DNA of 64,000 bases from Chionoecetes opilio (Eukaryota > Arthropoda > Malacostraca > Decapoda > Majidae). The translations under genes were made by a program, and so were the position numbers. The notes beneath the pieces are model-generated. The model saw nothing but the letters and a program-made list of their open reading frames with translations, was not told where the DNA came from and searched no databases. The stretch spans positions 1 through 64,000 of the forward strand of contig JACEEZ010009499.1 of assembly GCA_016584305.1 (NCBI GenBank), given 5' to 3'. Numbering within the stretch: position 1 is the stretch's first letter; every line of letters begins with the position of its first letter. Below, piece by piece: positions 22,270 to 34,739 of this stretch.

Positions 22270-24410
22270 CTGCTTTGGGGTCTCCCCACCCAACACCGTG
22301 TCCAGATGTAGGGGGTAGTCTATCCAAGGAGACCCCTAGCCCACACTACACTGTAAAGTTACACAGTTATACGCTCTCAAACCCGACAACACCCCCACAG
22401 CTCTGTTCTCCTCATTCAGAAGGCACTTCAGACGAATTGTGTTCTTCTCGAGACAGCCCTTCAACTGCCCCGACACCATTTCAACCTAGTCCTCTTTGCC
22501 TGAGATTTTAATTACAGGATGTTGCTGAGTGAATTTGCCAAAATCTCTTCCTCCAGGCTTCCTTTCCCCCCCTTTTTTGGGTTTAGTTTTCATAATGTTG
22601 TTTGGCTGCTAGCCGATTATTGGGAGTTGTGTAAATATATTCGGATTACTCATTCTCCAAGACTTTTTCTTCCTACCATTCTCAATAACATATTAATATT
22701 ATTGATAGCTTACCTCGGCCCTGACATATTGGACCGGGTATACTAGTTCAGATCACAACCCTGCCTTGGGAGATTGTATATATACCAACTACCTTCACAG
22801 TACATTATATGGTTACCTTCCATTTTAGTTTTATGTAGGTGTTTAGGGTTTCCATTAAGTATGGCCAACCCAAATGAAACAAGAAAGTGGTAAATATGTT
22901 AGAGAAGTTAAGCGCATGACGGTATATATGAAGGAAAAACCACGGGAATCTTATTAACTTACATATACGTATTTGGTTCATCAATCCAGGGTCAATGAGG
23001 ACAGCATGTTGCAAGCAGTTTATTGTACTATTAAACTTTCAACCTGTCGAGAAAGTCGTCATTCAAACGTTTCAACCCGGATATTAAATAGTCACCAGCC
23101 ATAAATCCAACCACAACCCTTATCCCATTTCTATACTAGGTAAGGCAACCAATAACATGGCATACCCTGACCACATCACAACATTGTACCCCTTTATACA
23201 CAGTTAAGGGAAACCAAGACAATTTTCACAGCCATCTATCTATCTATCTAATCTATCTATATATAATATATATTATATATCTATATATAACCATATAGTC
23301 ACAGCCATAAATCACAGGCACAACATTTTACCCCATTTATTATGATGTAGGCAACTCAGTAATTGTTTCTACTCAACCAGAACTACGTGTTACATCAACA
23401 TGATCAATATATGAGTAAGAAAACGCATTAAACATAATACATACACCTGCCAGTTCCCACCGGATGATGAATGGTAAAATTCAGGCACACACACACACAC
23501 ATCCATTGCCAGGGCACGGCAAAGGAAGTTGTTGCAACCCACATGCAACTTGTCGTGCTCAAGGGCAAGTCACTAACAAGTGTTTCCCTGGCAAGTCAGT
23601 CATCTCGCTAAACATTTTTCACAATAACAGATATACATACACAAAACCGCTTGGCGGTTTGCTATCCGCTTCGGCGATAGCCCTCCATGCACGGCATGGG
23701 GTCACAGTCCGAAAGAGGCCTTTGTTGAGCCTCGCCTTCAAAGCCTACGCTTTACGTACACTTGAACTATGACATTGTTCGCACACGAGCTTTCGCCCCC
23801 GATGCGGCGGAGGTTTGTCTTAGCCGAGCCCGTTATGAGCAGACCCAAGGATAGTAAATAGTACTATGTACTTGAGCAGGCCTAATTAAGCCTGTCACAG
23901 GGCCACGTTGCGCCGGCAGGAGGCCGCGGAGGTGCAACCTTATACTATGTCACTGTGACGTTATTAATTACCTACATAACCTCAGAGGTGTCACTGCGTC
24001 ATGTATCTCATGCCTGTCATTGAAGACGCCTCAAAGGAGGTGGTCATGATCGGCACTCTTAAGAGAGTCATATATATATTACTCTCCCGCACCTGAAAAA
24101 CCCCCACATGACACAATACAGGCAGAGGAAATACGACAAACACTTTCAAACTATTAATCACCACATGGTAATAATCATCATCAGCACAGCTGGGCGGTAC
24201 TCAATCCAAGAGCCTTAACATACACAACATCAACACTGCCCCGGGTAGCAGGAGAACACGCGCGCGCCCCCTACTTACACGCCATTTTCAAGACACCTGT
24301 CCGACAAGACAACAAATCGCTCCTCCAGGGGCAAGCCAGCCTCCATCAGTGCAAACCCAGCTTAGTAACACACACTATGTTTCACATCAATCATACGTGG
24401 TGCATTGAAA
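22270..24410. other. Mostly unrecognised; CTAT microsatellite and a GC-balanced block at 23,640-24,110
   Basis: 22,275-22,511 is a Ser/Thr/Pro-rich open frame of unknown meaning. A (CTAT)n/(TA)n tract lies at 23,227-23,292 and a (CA)n tract at about 23,487. From 23,640 to 24,110 the composition changes to balanced GC with short hairpins such as CCGCTTGGCGG and GCCGGCAGGAGGCC. No RNA gene could be named there. Confidence 0.45.
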
Positions 24411-24424
24411 ATGTCGCTCTATGT

Positions 24425-25316
24425 ATAGAGCCCTTTGTCTCCACGAGAACCAACATTACCACTCCGAAAATCATTATTACGGTCTTCATCATTGAGTGTA
24501 GATCTACCTCTTCGAAAGGAGGTTGTTAATTCTGGCATGTTTATGTAGTGGCACAAGCTGTAACTATTTTTTTTTGAGGTTGACAGCCTCTGTGCGCAAC
24601 ATTTGCCAGAACACCAAACTCGCTTCATGGATGCCAAAATTTGCGCTCAATCAGGTTTCTCGTCCGTCGGGTTTTTTGCATGAGCGCATTGTAGTCTAGT
24701 CTTTGGCAGTCACAGTTTACTCAGGGTAGTAAGAGTAGGAGTCACATCGGTAGCCCTTGTCACCCAGCAAGACTCCTCGTGTACTCCCCTCTTTCCAGAG
24801 CAAGCACACAACCAGACTCTCTATAAACCCGGAGATCATGTTGTACTGCCTGGCCATTTAACTACTAGGTTCGTGATCACCATATTTGCGTCCCAACACT
24901 GCCATCACATTTAGGGCAAAAAAACTTTTCTTTCTTGCCTCGATGAAGCTCCCGCATCTGGCCCCCCAGACTTTTTATGTGAATGAGAGTTTCCATCAAC
25001 ACACTCCAATAATCCCCAATTCCAGCAACCTTCTTCACGTCCCTCCTCATCATGTGTTCTCCTCCGCTGGACTCGGGAACTTGATGAACTCAGCAGCTAA
25101 AACTGGGAATTGCGTAAGTTCACTTCTTAACATAATGCTGACAGACTGTTGTGACATTTCATTTGGCCATCTGCCATAGATAGCTGGATCACCAGTGGGC
25201 AAAATATTCTGAGAGTTACCAGCAACTGAAGTTTTGGTTGGGATCCGGCAACCGTTGGGAAAAATAATATTATTTACAGTGAAACACACTCCATACAATT
25301 GCTTACATGTTATCAA
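24425..25316 (-). pseudogene. HARBI1-like PIF/Harbinger transposase (DDE_Tnp_4), broken
   Basis: Reading right to left in several frames, the conserved order of a Harbinger nuclease appears. AAEFIKFPSPAEE is the helix before the catalytic core. ECVDG then TLIHIKS give the first Asp motif. ITNLVVKWPGST matches the ITNLVARWPGSTHDS region. RGVLLGDKGYRCDSY carries the second Asp. YNALMQKTRRTRNLIERKF carries the catalytic Glu, followed by EFGVLANVAHRG and KKIVTACAT. At least four frameshifts or stops separate these pieces, so the protein cannot be made as written. The enzyme would cut and paste DNA at TWA targets together with a Myb-like partner. It faces the zeste-like Myb gene tail to tail, about 2.9 kb away. 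TIRs for an autonomous element were not found. Confidence 0.85.
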
Positions 25317-25319
25317 AAT

Positions 25320-25611
25320 GCTTCACTGGAAGTTGAATTGAAAGCAAAATTAATAGTACATCATGGGAATATGTAAATGAAATACAAGACATGAATATTG
25401 AGAAAGTGTCATGATGTATGTAGTGGATGTTAAAGTATACATTGTTGGGAAGGACTATATCCGGGGTATGATATGTTAATAATACAACCCATCTATATGA
25501 TACCTAGATATGAGCTAGATATATATATATATATATATATAATATAATATATATAATATTATTATATATATATATTATATAGTATATATATATATCATAT
25601 AGATATATATC

Positions 25612-25647
<36 letters not shown>

Positions 25648-25688
25648 ATATATATATTATAGTATATGACAACTCTTCCATCTCAATG

Positions 25689-25725
<37 letters not shown>

Positions 25726-26740
25726 TGGAATGGAGAGTTCGAACAATTAGAAGCGAAAAAACATAGCTTGAAATATGAGGTTAACAGGGTTTTCACTATT
25801 CCTTTTTATGATTATATAAAAGATGGAAAGATTTGTTTGGAAGTAGAATATAAATTCTTCTCTCTATGAAGGTTTAAAATCAAAATCGGCAGTTCACGAC
25901 TGCCCATTTGGGCCACGACTCTAGGGGGTAACACTAGGTCTTGGCTATTGTTGTGAAATGATTCGCGCGTTGTCTGAAAGAGGTTTAAAACTATCGCCAT
26001 ATGCGAGTTGGGGCGGCGGGGCGGGGTGTGGATTAACGAGGGGGCCGCAAAAAGTATTCATTGGAATACTTTCACGATGAGAGTCGGCAAGGGTCTGACC
26101 TCCACGCCACACATCCCTATCCTCTTGCTCAATTGGAGAAGTAAATGGCCGGGGTTTGTCAAGTTAAAAATTGCAATACCTTGAAGCAGGGCTCAACACA
26201 GTACCTATCACAGGTGTTACTCCAATTTATCCACTAATCCAGTAAACGGCTGGTGAGGTTCTTACCCTGTTATTCCTGCGACATTGGTAGCAAGGGCTCA
26301 ATTTTTAGAAAACAAATTGAGAGTGTGGCCCCTCCTTGAGAGTAGGTAGGTGCGAATGAAATTTCCCCCTCCGTGTCATCCAAAAAAGGGGTCTCGACGG
26401 TGCAGTGGAAACTCGTCCATCAATTCGAGCTCTCCCCAATGCCCACACCACGAAAATGGGTCCTCATACCCGCCATGCCAAAGGATCTAGTTTACAAAAA
26501 AAAATTTTTGATGATCTGCATAAAATACTTCCCATAAGACTGTGTGGCACTCCTCACTTTTATGACAAAACATAAGACAGGATATACTTGCTGCCATTTT
26601 CTTGATTTTCATATAACTCTACTAATTGGGGGGGTTATTTAAATTTATACATTTTCGCTGAGTTTCAGGGATTGAACCTAAGCTTATAATATTATATCAT
26701 TAATTAATATAGATATTATACTATTTATATTTATTATTAT
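25320..26740. other. AT microsatellites and unrecognised sequence
   Basis: (TA)n tracts lie at 25,517-25,661 and 25,693-25,720. The second is flanked by inverted arms AACTCTTCCATCTCAATGTC (25,671-25,690) and AGACATGGAATGGAGAGTT (25,721-25,739). The rest to 26,740 was not identified. Confidence 0.6.
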
Positions 26741-27280
26741 TTAAACCAGGGTTTGTTTGATTAATCTAGTTGATTTTAATGCACTGGTTTTAATCATGTA
26801 TTTAAATAAAATGATTGTTTTTTCAAATCACTGATTTAAAATCATAAACCTTATCATTATTTGAAAACGAGAGGGAAAAGAAGGAAAATTAAGCAAATGG
26901 GCATTTTATGAGCACGCAATGTTATCATTGTAGTATAATTATATCTAATGAGACTAAATGAGTGGGGTGGCGGTGAATCCACTGTGGGCAGTTTGAGATA
27001 GCAAATTGCCAGTTGGCTGTTTTCAACTATGTTAGGCAGAAATATTTTTTTCTCACACACCTATATATATATATTATTATTATATAGTATATATATTATA
27101 TATATATTATATAATATATGATATAATATATCTTTTTGTGCTGTACAAAAAGCCACACTACGATAACCAAAAGTTGAATGTGCATGTTACTTTTGTCATA
27201 AAAAGCCAAAGTGATATTTAACCAAAGTATAATAATGCCATTATTATGATTATCAAACAAACCATACTATCTTTGTTTAA

Positions 27281-27990
27281 AACCCTTTCACGCACGAAAG
27301 TTTTATTAAGTTTTTCCGTCGCACTGCGACATCATTTGGTGCTCTCTAAGTTTGCCCTGCGGACGGGCCTTGACTGTGTGCGGCGAATTTTTGTTTATGT
27401 TATCAATTTTCAACCAACGATTATTCTTTTTCCTGGCATTATTAATATATCGTGGTTTCGCAAGAGATTTTCTGCCTTTATGAAAGACAAAAATTACAAG
27501 GAAATGCAAATAAAATAGCAGAGTTTAATGGACTTCAAAACATTGAGTAAAGAGAAATAAGAAATACTTACGTTCCCCCTTCGTAGCTCGATAACTTCTG
27601 ATTCACTTTTTATGGTTTATATGCCAATAAAAGCGGACTTTTATGGAGGATTCCAACGCTCCATTATAATTTTCATATGGCCAGTAGATTTGAGAAAATG
27701 GGGAAACTGAAACACATGTTGGAAGACGGATGGCTAAGAAGGCGGGCGAACACCTGCTGCTGAGAGTGAACAGGGACACGGCCCTTATCACTTCAAATCC
27801 ATTCGCACTAGTGAGCTGACAATTATTTATTTATAGGCCTAGTGGATCTTTTACGCAGAAAATTTTGACGCGATTCTGATAAATACTTATTTTTGGAGAT
27901 TTTTTTTGTTTTTTGACCAATTCGCGTCAAAAGCTAAGATGTAACACGTGCCCGTTTTGACGCGATCGCGTCCACCGTGCGTGAAGGGTT
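27281..27990. mobile_element. 0.7-kb TIR element with AACCCTTTCACGCACG ends
   Basis: The left end AACCCTTTCACGCACG, preceded by TTAA, and the right end CGTGCGTGAAGGGTT are inverted repeats. The interior is AT-rich without a transposase. The termini resemble the CCCTTCACGCCC family at 879, 3,940, 6,488 and 8,193, suggesting a related piggyBac-like group. The right-hand target would be TTAG, so a TTAA duplication is imperfect. Confidence 0.55.
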
Positions 27991-28509
27991 AGGGGGCTTT
28001 TACAGTGAATATTCCGAAAAATAATCAAAATATTCCAAAATATCATGGCCTAGGTTGAACACTTGGGCAAGCTTGTGACAAAATATTATAAAGAAAGAAT
28101 AAAAATTTGAAAAGAGTTATGGCTGATTTTCTAATAACCCCCCCTCCCCCGCCGAAACATATATGTACATTTTTCTTCATGTTTCACCACATGGCATAGA
28201 CACAACTGTTTTGGGCTACCCTCTTTGTCCTTTTTGTGACAAAGAGGGGCTGAGGGTCGTCTCAAGGCTCCGTAGTGAGGGAGTAGAGGGGAGAAACCTA
28301 TCTACTGAAAAACTTGCCTTTTTCCGTTTTCTTTAATAACTTCGCCACTATTGTACCGAATTAATAAACCATTATCATTGGAAGAGGAATACAGATTGTA
28401 ATTTACGCCTTTTTTTTTATTTATTTTTTATTGGGGTAAAAATTTGTCAAATACATTTAAGAGATCCTAAAAACTAAAAAATGCTAACACCTTCGGGCGC
28501 ACATATCCT

Positions 28510-28601
28510 TATATATATATATATTATATATATATATAGTATATATATATATATATATATATTTAGAATAGATATATATAGTATTATATATATATATATA
28601 C

Positions 28602-28634
<33 letters not shown>

Positions 28635-28635
28635 G
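28510..28635. repeat. (TA)n microsatellite
   Basis: Interrupted AT dinucleotide run with occasional AGTATA breaks. Confidence 0.9.
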
Positions 28636-29814
28636 AAGGGACAGGTGCCAAATGCTCTAAATTGGTTTGTTTTTATCTAATTACAATTAATAGATGCCTG
28701 GAATGCGGTTTAGTTCAGTGAATTTAGATCAGTATGACAAATAAACTTTAACTGCTCATAACTTTTTCCCGTCATTAGTGGTGAATAGTTTCTATTCTTC
28801 TCTGAAACGGTTTGACTTATTCCCAATCTGATTGCAGCATTTGACAGAAGCATGCAATAGGCAGTTTTTGTCGTATGTTCATTGCTCCAAAATGCACGCA
28901 ACATTAATAACGAGAAAATCTATGGTAAAATTCAGTAGGCTACATGAAAAAAAATTGCAAAAACTCCAATTTCACTGCGACAGCTAAAATCATGCATGAA
29001 AATGTAGAGGAGTGATTGTGTTATTGAGTGGTATAAAGTAACTTGATATATTATCAATTATGACTGAAGATAGAAATTAAAGTTTGCCAAAAAACGCACC
29101 AAATTTAATAAAAAAATATATTCATGTAAACAAAGTAAGAATCCCAGCGTCTCAAACTTGGCCAGGAATGCAGCATAATAATGTAGTTTAACGTGTAAAA
29201 ATCTCAATGGGATCGGAGCCATATTTCAAGTTTCACTGAACGACCCCCTTAACCGCTAAAGTAAGTATTACTACAACAAAAATTATATAACATTATTATT
29301 TATTGAAATCAATGTATAGTGTATAGTGGAATTAGCATTATAAAGAAAAAGTATAGATAAATTTTAAGATACCCATAATAGTACAAATTCCTTTTTCCTG
29401 TTTATTATCCAGAGTTAGCTAACGAAAGTACATTGTAACTGCATATAAAACACATTCCCTTTAATTTTTTATTTTCGTTGGTTAGACCCAACAAAGAATT
29501 TAAGCATGATCATGATCATGAGGAGTGTGTTGATTCATGGACTTCAAAAGGAACACAAGTTTTGCTGCCTTCTCTGTAACGAGGCGGTGCCGCAGTTTTG
29601 AGTGTACTGTTATATGCATTATATGTTATATTCATGCTATATGCATTTTTAATTACATACTTTATCTCATTTTTAGTTATAAATATGCTAACAATATGCT
29701 GTATAAGTTAGATTTTGTAGATTCAAATTTAATAAAAAATAAAAAAATAGTTAAATAAAATAAATCTGAATTAAATCAAATAAATTAAGTTTTTTTAATC
29801 TTAAAAAAAAATTA

Positions 29815-31269
29815 ACTGCCCCCTTTAAAACGGGGGGCGCACAAGCCCCATACACTGACCTCTAGACAACAATTATTGTGCTTTGGTTTAGACTAGATTT
29901 CTACTTCTGAAATTTTTTTGCTGACGCATGTAGTTGAGATCTTATTATAAACTTGGAAATCCCAAATTTGGGTTATATTCCGCAGGAGTTGGCGGCTCGT
30001 ACTCTACGTTTGCTCTTATAATTTCGGGTTCGTATAATGTGCATTAATTATCTATTTGCGGAAACGAAACATCTGAACACTTATTTATAAAATAAATTTT
30101 TTTATAGCTTTGTTTGGTTACGTTCAGGTTTTGTTAGATTTAGATTAGGTTAGATAACTTGGGAGGAACCAGCACCGCCCCCCTCCCAGCAGTTAACTAA
30201 ACTAAACCGGGGCATTGATTACGTAATCTAACCACACGGGTTTTTTGTGTCCCTCATGTGTTATTTTTTCATTTCAACAGCTGTTGCATGGGGTAGATAT
30301 ATTCGTATGATGAAACATCTGACAGGTTACAGGATACAGGACTAAGTCAGGATACTTAAAACTTAAAGCTGTTCGAGTCTATATGAAACCATATTCGTTT
30401 CGTACACTCAACTCAGAGTGTAACTGATTACTAGTTTACAAAATCGACACCAGGTTTGTACTTAGAACTCAAAATCAGTGTACGGAACAACTAACAAACC
30501 TGGTACGAAACAACTTGTGTACGAAACTCCCTTGACTGCGTGAATTTCGCTAGCCAGACAGACCCCGACCAGTACCATATGGCGACACACGGCCATTGCA
30601 TAAAGTGATATTAATTACAGTGGTTGGATAAATATGTAGATGTATTGTCATGTTACGAAATAACTCCCGAGATGAATGTACGAAACCGACTATCTTTCGT
30701 TAAAAAAAAAATTTGTGTACAAAACAACTGGTATAACGAACTGACTGCTACCCCCAGGTCCCCAAGCTTGTTTTGGGGAAAGGGGAGGAGTTAAAGGGCA
30801 AACACTAGATAATACCGTGTTTGTAATGATGAGATTGAATCATACACATCAAAATTGTGATATGGACATGGGTAAAAATAATACCGTGGTAAAATATACG
30901 AACACTTGAATGTTACCAGTCAACAGGTGGTCCTCTAGCTGGCACCCCTGCTCTTAACTTATAAGCGTATGTATTGCGGCTTAACTGTGCCCTTACTGTG
31001 CTTAAGTTCACGTAATCACTCATAATATAAAAAAAAAAAAAAAAACCAAAAAAAATTAGAAATACAGTTTACCTTTACGAAGGTCGGCGCGAAGACACGG
31101 GGATCCCACAGTCCTAAACGTCATCCGACGCGCAGGGTTGGGGGTGGGACTTAGTGACGTCACGCGATCCGGGACGATACAGTGATACAGTTTGTAACTC
31201 GCGGTTGCCACTCTGTGAAATTATGACTGATTTAAACATTATCTTTACTAGAAATGGAACTTACATTAC
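29815..31269. other. Gene-free stretch with the GTTTCGTAC repeat at 30,365-30,760
   Basis: 30,365-30,545 is the clean relative of 5,310-5,575. More GTACGAAAC motifs follow to 30,760 in the other orientation. 30,190-30,240 shares 'ctaaaccggggcattg' with 16,375-16,410. An A-run lies near 31,030. No gene seen. Confidence 0.5.
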
Positions 31270-31569
31270 CTTATAACAAACAATTGGTATTAAGGGACAT
31301 GTTTTATTTACCAAATAAGCAGTACATGAAAACCACATGAATGTAATAAACAATACGTAAAAGGCTAAGTAGCATCGTGTTTTGGGGCGGGGGAGAATAA
31401 TCACGTGACTCAGCTGGCGCAGCTATTCCCGATCCCTCCTCCCCAGCCCCAACACGATGCCACTTAGCCTTGTACAGTATTGTTTATTACATGCCCTGCT
31501 GTTTTCATGTACTGCCGTTATTTGGTAAATAAACATGTCCCCCATTGATACCAATTGTGTTGTGATAAG
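31270..31569. repeat. 300-bp palindrome, arms about 125 bp
   Basis: The left arm 31,270-31,395 and right arm 31,434-31,569 are inverted copies. Paired phrases include ACAATTGGTATTAAGGGACA, ATTTACCAAATAA, AGTACATGAAAAC, TGTAATAAACAATAC and GGCTAAGTAGCATCGTGTT. The ~38-base loop contains CACGTGACTCAGCTGG. Arms differ at several positions, so the structure is old enough to have diverged. It looks like a foldback or MITE; no target duplication was found. Confidence 0.85.
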
Positions 31570-31574
31570 ATAAT

Positions 31575-31705
31575 AGTCTATTACTACCACTGCTATTGCT
31601 ACTACACTACCTATTACCCTACTACTATACGAATCTTCTCTGCTACTATTATTACTACTACTACTACTGTTATTATTAATACTACTACAACCACTACTAC
31701 TCTAC
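31575..31705. repeat. Imperfect ACT/TAC trinucleotide repeat
   Basis: Repeated TACTACTAC with ATT interruptions. Confidence 0.85.
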
Positions 31706-32365
31706 TATAGTATGAGTAGTATTTAATTATGATTTTTTGTAATTTTGGACGGCAAACACGTGGGGAGCCGAGTGTGAATGTAAAAAGAAGAAGCGTGAGA
31801 CGGAAGAGAAGGGAAGGTTCTACCCGGGCCTAAATCGCCCTATTAAAGGGGAAGAAAGGGGAGGAAGTATAAAGGCTACATCCACTGGGCAGGCTCCACC
31901 TCCCATGACGAAGGGGGAGCGCTTGGTCCACGCGGCCGACGGCAACCGAAACCCAACCAATGGCAGGGCAGGCCGCCAAAGTAAGTGGCGCCGTCGACCA
32001 CGCTTTCAAAGCCCTCGCCACCACGACAAGGTTGACTAACACACCCCACAGCGGGGGAGAGAGAGATTGTGTATTCTTCCTTCAGGTGTGTCTGTTTTAC
32101 AGGTTCCCTTGAGGCTCCGTGCTGGTCAGGATGTGAGGTCCACAAGGCCACAGTGACCCGCGGGACCGTCCCCCACAACAAGGCCGCCGTCAGGGAGTCT
32201 CGGCAAAACAGCCGCGGCGGCAGGCAACCCAGCAGTGCACCCGCGCCTCATAATGACCCCTCCAGCCGTGACTGCAACAACGGGTGCAGCTTCGGGTGAG
32301 CGGCGCGTGTGGGGGGGGAGGTAAGAGAAAGAAAAGTAAGCATTGAAAAGATTGGGAAAGAGAAA

Positions 32366-33125
<760 letters not shown>

Positions 33126-33292
33126 GTAGTCATGAGCGTGAGCGTTGTGGTTTACTTTAGGTATCTATATGTAAGAGGGTACGCCATTCATTGGCTATGT
33201 TAGACGCTACTGGGCGCCATCTTGGCGCCAAGGCCTCGTCTTTCACTCTAGACCCGGGGAAATTCTCAAGGCTTACCCCGCAGTTATATCAT

Positions 33293-33590
33293 GTTATACA
33301 TGTATAAAGATAGACTGTTATCTTCGGAAATGTTTTGTTCTATAAAATTATCACATAAAACACAGTAAAACACATTAAATAAGGTCAGTATGAGACTGCA
33401 GAAATATGATGAACTTAACATTCCTTAAAACACGTCATGTAACCACTTGGTGGGACAGCTTATAAGATGGGAGATATCAGTAGAAGCGAATTTTTATTAA
33501 CTTTCCATTGATAGATTTCGTTCTCTGATACATACAGTAGCACGCATGCTTAAATTAGCGTTAACTAAATAAATCGCCGCGTTGGCCCCG
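33293..33590 (+). repeat. Copy of the 308-bp unit found inside the 18,386-20,018 element
   Basis: Carries TGTTATCTTCGGAAATGTTT, 'tagaagcgaattt' and AAATTAGCGTTAACTAAAT in the same order as 18,530-18,838. It lies in the spacer between the facing zinc-finger copies. Confidence 0.8.
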
Positions 33591-33892
33591 ATCCTCCAAT
33601 CTCTCCTCTCGCTCTCTCTCTCTCTAGGTTTTTTTTTAAGTCATGAATAACTTATTTATTTATTCTCTATTTCTTTTTATCCATCTACCCAGTACTTATA
33701 ATATTATTAACAGCACTTGCATCTACCTGCCTAGTTACATATTAACTCATTCATTTACGATTTTCCATCTTCAATATACAAACAAAACTGCGCACCGTCA
33801 AATGCGCAAAATACCCAAATCTATGAGAAATTACGCGCGCACTAGGGGATTCCCACCGGCGCACAAGTGCGCCGCGGCGCATCAGTTGAGAT

Positions 33893-34370
33893 CACTGCTA
33901 GAGACACGGAATGCTTTTCCACACTCAGGAACACCGTAAGCTACTTCACCGGTGTGTATAGTCTGTGGTGTTTGCATGTTACTAGAGACACTGAATGCCC
34001 TTTCCACACTCAGGACAACACGTAAGGCTACTCACCGGTGTGTATTTAGTCTGTGTGTTTGCATGTTACTAAGACACTGAATGCCTTTTCTCCACAATCA
34101 TGACACACGTAAGGCTTTCTCACCGGTGTGTATTAGTCGTGTGTTTGCATGTTACTAGAGACACTGAATGCCTTCCACACTCGACCACGTAAGGCTTCTC
34201 ACCGGTGTTTATTAGTCCTGTGTGTTTGCATGTTACTAGAGACACTGAATCCTTTCCCAACTCAGGACACCGTAAAGGATTCTCACGCGGTGTGTTTAGT
34301 CCCTGTGTGTTTGCATGTGACAGAACTGCGTGAATCTTTCCCCACACTCAGGACAGGGATAGCGTTTTCT
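33893..34370 (-). pseudogene. C2H2 zinc-finger gene copy B, about six fingers, frameshifted, start codon lost
   Basis: Reverse complement of the copy A array. Units with ACACACCGGTGAG linkers and CCTGAGTGTGG finger starts repeat about six times, with many one-base indels. At the position of the copy A start, where copy A has AAAATGTCGGAG, copy B has AAAAACGCGGAG, so the ATG is gone. The leader continues to about 34,735. It is probably dead unless another start is used. Confidence 0.8.
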
Positions 34371-34739
34371 CTATTCATTCTCCGCGTTTTTCTCTCCTTT
34401 CCATCTTTTCCATGCTTTCACTTTTCTTTCTCCTCACTTCCCCCACCCCACGTGGCCGCTTTCACCCGAAGCTGCACGCCGTTGCTGCATCACGGGGCTG
34501 GAGGGTCATTACGACCTTATGAGGCGCGGGTTGCACTGCTGGGGTTGGCCTGCGCCGTCGGTTTTTACCGAGATCTCCCGACGGCGGCCTTGTTTGGGCA
34601 GCCGTCCCGCGGGTCACTGTGGCCTCGAAGACCTCTCATTTTTGTGACTCGCACCGAGCCCTCAAGGTAACTTGTAAAACAGACGACACCTGAAGGAAGA
34701 AAACGCATCTCGCTCCCTCTAACCGCACCCACACCACAC

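Larger units (their letters stand above)
26745..29815 (-). repeat. Inverted, expanded copy of the 16,485-17,765 repeat
   Basis: The left end CCAGGGTTTGTTTGATTAAT, with the following ~125 bases to AATTAAG, is the reverse complement of 17,635-17,765. The right end at 29,620-29,800 matches the reverse complement of 16,485-16,690 (shared AGCATATTTATA, AAATCTAACT, TCAAATAAAT). Between the two ends lie about 2.7 kb of other sequence, including AT tracts (27,062-27,132; 28,510-28,635) and a TIR element at 27,281. Confidence 0.5.

Noticed and set aside
26390..26440. A GACGGTGCAGTGGAAACTCG phrase as a second tRNA-derived SINE
   Set aside because: It resembles an A box, but a convincing B box at the right distance was not found.
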